Source: Accumulibacter sp. (lineage in GTDB: Bacteria; Pseudomonadota; Gammaproteobacteria; Burkholderiales; Rhodocyclaceae). Taken from it: a stretch of DNA of 6,724 bases. Positions 6,084-6,724 of this stretch are shown here, one piece after another. Made by a program: the position numbers and the translations under genes. The notes below the pieces were generated by a model that saw only the letters and a list, made by a program, of their open reading frames with translations, had not been told where the DNA came from and did no database searches. The stretch lies in assembly GCA_031267455.1 (NCBI GenBank), contig JAIRZC010000003.1, forward strand, positions 1 through 6,724, read 5' to 3'. The first letter of the stretch is position 1, and each line of letters begins with the position of its first letter.

Positions 6084-6724
6084 CTACCTCCGCTCGACCC
6101 ACAGGATCATCCCGGATGCCGCGAACATAAACAGCGCCGAAGGCGCGACAGCGCTCAAGAAGGGCGACCAGCTGTTGATCGCGCCCAGATTCGAAAACAG
6201 GCCGTTGAGCATGTGAAAGAGCACGCCGATCATGACCCCTGAAAAGATCTTCAGGCTGACGCCGCTCACCCGGTCATGGGTATATCCGAAGGGAAGCGCG
6301 AGCGCAACCATGACGAGCGCGGCAAGAGGATACAGCACTTTTTTCCACATCGCGATGTCGTAGCGCTGCGTTTTTTGCCCGTTTTCGCTCAAATGCCGCG
6401 TGTAAGCGGAAAGATGCATCAACGACATGCGTTCCGGCGACACCATCAGAACCGCCAGAATATCCGGGTTCAGCGCCGTCTCCCATCGCATGTCAGGCAA
6501 TTGGACGACTCTCGATCGCCCATCCTCGATGAGAGTCCGCGCAACATCCTTGAGCCGCCAGACCGTCGGAGAAACGTATTCTCCCTCGGCGGCGTCCGTA
6601 ATCGACCGAAGCCGTCCGCCGGGATCGAAGTCGTAGATGCGTATATCCCGCAAATGGCTGTTGGGCAGGACATATCCGATATTGTTAAAGCTCGAATCGT
6701 CTTTCATCCATACGCCCCTGCGCA
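6084..6724 (-). CDS. lptG: LptG, lipopolysaccharide export permease subunit, C-terminal part; gene continues past the right edge
   Basis: LptG is an inner-membrane subunit of the LptB2FG ABC transporter, which extracts lipopolysaccharide and feeds the LptC-LptA bridge to the outer membrane. About 212 residues are in the window; the family is about 360 long, so the N-terminal membrane helices and part of the periplasmic domain are missing. The visible part begins with RRGVWMKDD, the periplasmic beta-jellyroll region. It then shows the family stretch NGQKTQRYDIAMWKKVLYPLA and three C-terminal hydrophobic helices: one near YPLAALVMVALALPFGYT, one near SGVMIGVLFHMLNGLFSNLGA, and one near APSALFMFAASGMILWV just before the ERR terminus. 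The methionine at 6707 is internal because the frame stays open to the window edge. LptF would be expected next to it, outside the window. Confidence 0.95.
   Translation of the reverse strand, partial: RRGVWMKDDSSFNNIGYVLPNSHLRDIRIYDFDPGGRLRSITDAAEGEYVSPTVWRLKDVARTLIEDGRSRVVQLPDMRWETALNPDILAVLMVSPERMSLMHLSAYTRHLSENGQKTQRYDIAMWKKVLYPLAALVMVALALPFGYTHDRVSGVSLKIFSGVMIGVLFHMLNGLFSNLGAINSWSPFLSAVAPSALFMFAASGMILWVERR

Noticed and set aside
5759..6130. 123-codon plus-strand frame with a hydrophobic N-terminus resembling a signal peptide
   Set aside because: It starts with TTG without a Shine-Dalgarno, runs antisense to the transposase remnant and into the lptG 3' end, and shows no family motif.

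Overview
The window is a piece of a chromosome from a Gram-negative proteobacterium, most likely a betaproteobacterium. The basis is the clustering of hrcA, hemH, grpE and dnaK, together with lptG, an outer-membrane lipopolysaccharide-transport gene, and sigma-32 (RpoH) type heat-shock promoters. The order and family assignments are read directly from translations. The class-level assignment is an inference from synteny.

Layout from left to right. Positions 1-660 (minus) hold the first third of dnaK. Positions 728-1342 (minus) hold grpE. Each of these two genes has its own very good sigma-32 promoter, both with a 13-nt spacer, and the -35 box of the dnaK promoter contains the grpE stop codon. 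Divergent from grpE, at 1521-3062 (plus), is a soluble Hanks-type Ser/Thr protein kinase fused to a C-terminal cyclic-nucleotide-binding domain. This is the only plus-strand gene in the chaperone cluster. It converges on hemH (ferrochelatase, 3131-4243, minus), which overlaps the stop codon of hrcA (4243-5271, minus) by one base.

Upstream of hrcA lies about 810 bp without a confidently coding gene (5272-6083). It holds a 162-bp block bounded by 12-bp inverted repeats with internal perfect hairpins (5348-5509), a possible 39-codon ORF with a strong Shine-Dalgarno, a bulged hairpin, and what I read as a decayed, frameshifted IS5-type transposase fragment on the minus strand. The C-terminal part of lptG (6084-6724, minus) closes the window and runs off its right edge.

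How the genes fit together: GrpE is the nucleotide-exchange factor for DnaK. HrcA is the CIRCE-binding heat-shock repressor, yet no CIRCE operator is visible in the window, so grpE and dnaK look sigma-32 driven here. The kinase sits back to back with grpE and could link a cyclic-nucleotide (or other small-ligand) signal to protein phosphorylation in the stress response; that link is inferred from position only. HemH makes heme and LptG exports lipopolysaccharide; neither has an obvious mechanistic tie to the chaperones beyond conserved neighbourhood.
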